A DNA stretch of 36,221 nt from Winogradskyella sp. Its GTDB lineage: Bacteria > Bacteroidota > Bacteroidia > Flavobacteriales > Flavobacteriaceae. Shown in pieces: positions 35,539-36,221 of this stretch (positions are counted from its first letter, which is position 1; each line of letters begins with the position of its first letter). The stretch lies in assembly GCF_016744625.1 (NCBI RefSeq), contig NZ_JADGDZ010000026.1, positions 1-36,221 on the forward strand. Reading direction: 5' to 3'. The position numbers and the translations under genes were made by a program. The notes beneath the pieces were generated by a model that did not search any database, had not been told where the DNA came from, and saw nothing but the letters and a program-made list of their open reading frames with translations.

Positions 35539-36093
35539 TTAATCGTGGTTATGACCTTCGTGACCTGGTTTTGTTGAAGACTTCTTCACAGGAGTTGCTA
35601 AAGGGTTTGCTGTAACTGCTGGCTTAGCTGCTTGCTTCACTGGTGCATTAGGATCAGCTTCTATCATAGCTCCAATCTTTACTACTTCAGTACCTTTTTC
35701 AGTATTAGCAGTTATAGTTAAAGACTTTGATATTTTACCATTTCCTTTTCCATTAAACTTTACTGTAAACTCACCTGTTTCACCTGGTGCAACTTCTTTA
35801 GTGTAGTTAGATGGTACTGTACAACCACATGTACTCTTAATGTTACTAACTACTAACATAGATTTACCTGTATTTGTATATTTAAATACTGTCTCTACAG
35901 GAGTACCATTCATAATTTTTCCAAAATCGTGCTCTTTCTTATCTAAAGCAAGAACAGGGAAATCACCTGCATTGGCATCTCTTTCTGCAGCAACAGCTAC
36001 ATTTTCAGATTTAATTTTACTAGCAGCATCTTCTTTGCAAGATGTAAACGCTACCATACATAATGCGCTAAGTCCTAAGATTACTTTTTTCAT
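35539..36093 (-). CDS. DUF1573 domain lipoprotein
   Basis: 184 residues. Lipobox at C19 (VAFTSCKED). The DUF1573 Ig-like domain (about residues 50-145) shows the hallmarks KKEHDFGKIMNG, VSNIKSTCGCTVPSNYT and VAPGETGEFTVKFN; the CGC pair is characteristic of the family. After a linker rich in Ala/Pro/Lys the chain ends in a short His-rich tail, GHEGHNHD, which could bind metal. Function unknown. A promoter-like sequence lies upstream and yajC follows after 6 bp. Confidence 0.92.
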   Translation of the reverse strand: MKKVILGLSALCMVAFTSCKEDAASKIKSENVAVAAERDANAGDFPVLALDKKEHDFGKIMNGTPVETVFKYTNTGKSMLVVSNIKSTCGCTVPSNYTKEVAPGETGEFTVKFNGKGNGKISKSLTITANTEKGTEVVKIGAMIEADPNAPVKQAAKPAVTANPLATPVKKSSTKPGHEGHNHD

Positions 36094-36188
36094 TACTATA
36101 TTTTTTTTAATTAATTTATTACTTAATTCTTTCAGCCGACAAAGGTAATAATAATTTCATCGAATTAAAATTTTTAGGCTGTTGTTAA

Positions 36189-36220
36189 CAAAATTACGTA
36201 GGAAATTACGCTTTATACAA
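36189..36220 (-). promoter_or_regulatory. Promoter of the DUF1573-yajC operon
   Basis: Minus strand TTG (36218-36220), 21 bp, TAATTTTG (36189-36196), matching the Bacteroidota consensus at a slightly long spacing. The leader would be about 90 nt. Confidence 0.5.
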
Positions 36221-36221
36221 T

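Noticed and set aside
35840..36148. Plus-strand open frame of 102 codons opposite the DUF1573 gene
   Set aside because: It is the antisense of a well-supported lipoprotein gene and has no family pattern; the same applies to the other long antisense frames opposite aconitase, guaB, pepT and the PPIase genes.
36157..36219. Short minus-strand open frame reaching the right edge, possibly the end of an upstream gene such as nusB
   Set aside because: Only 20 codons, no recognisable residues, and it overlaps a consensus promoter for the DUF1573 gene.

Overview
The window comes from a chromosome of a marine-type member of the Flavobacteriaceae (Bacteroidota). The evidence is the very low G+C content; several proteins ending in type IX secretion (T9SS) sorting domains; abundant lipoproteins; promoters of the Bacteroidota form TTG-N19/21-TAnnTTTG; no Shine-Dalgarno signals; and family-typical genes (mitochondrial-type aconitase, three PpiC/SurA-like proteins plus MoxR, DUF1573-yajC, CrtY). 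Genus cannot be set from the sequence. I saw no tRNA, rRNA, CRISPR array, phage or insertion sequence. No gene-free stretch exceeds 300 bases.

Layout. 1-99: start of a membrane-anchored, probably TlpA-like protein, running off the left edge and downstream of a Crp/Fnr regulator. 907-4564: aconitase and an acyltransferase-3 protein, both on the minus strand. 4585-6323: a two-gene plus-strand operon, an unrecognised anchored protein whose spaced His/Cys/Met residues resemble the copper sites of PHM/DBH monooxygenases, coupled to an SCO1-type copper protein. 6315-11481: minus-strand envelope-biogenesis operon (PpiC protein, SurA-like lipoprotein, SurA-like PpiC protein, MoxR ATPase) with a good promoter. 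11741-17069: accessory block with an SRPBCC protein, a small partner, lycopene cyclase, a lipoprotein, a PAP2 phosphatase, and a T9SS cargo built from three 191-residue repeats. 17324-18796: guaB.

19021-26416 is the most interesting part. A plus-strand group (imelysin lipoprotein, di-heme oxidoreductase lipoprotein, second imelysin, HTTM membrane protein) converges on a minus-strand operon (porin-like beta-barrel, covalent-FMN protein, small membrane protein). Each promoter is bracketed by two 23-bp operators of form TTATTTA-N9-TAAATAA. The outer operators match each other at 20/23 positions and the inner ones at 19/23, so the two convergent units look like one co-regulated, probably iron-responsive, outer-membrane-to-inner-membrane uptake and redox system.

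26676-36221: HMG-CoA lyase and a LysE exporter; two T9SS cargos (spondin-domain protein, M43-type metalloprotease); pyrD; a universal stress protein with peptidase T; a DUF1801/YdeI-like protein; and the DUF1573-yajC operon at the right edge. Several convergent pairs share bidirectional terminators or overlap at their stop codons, so the chromosome is compact.
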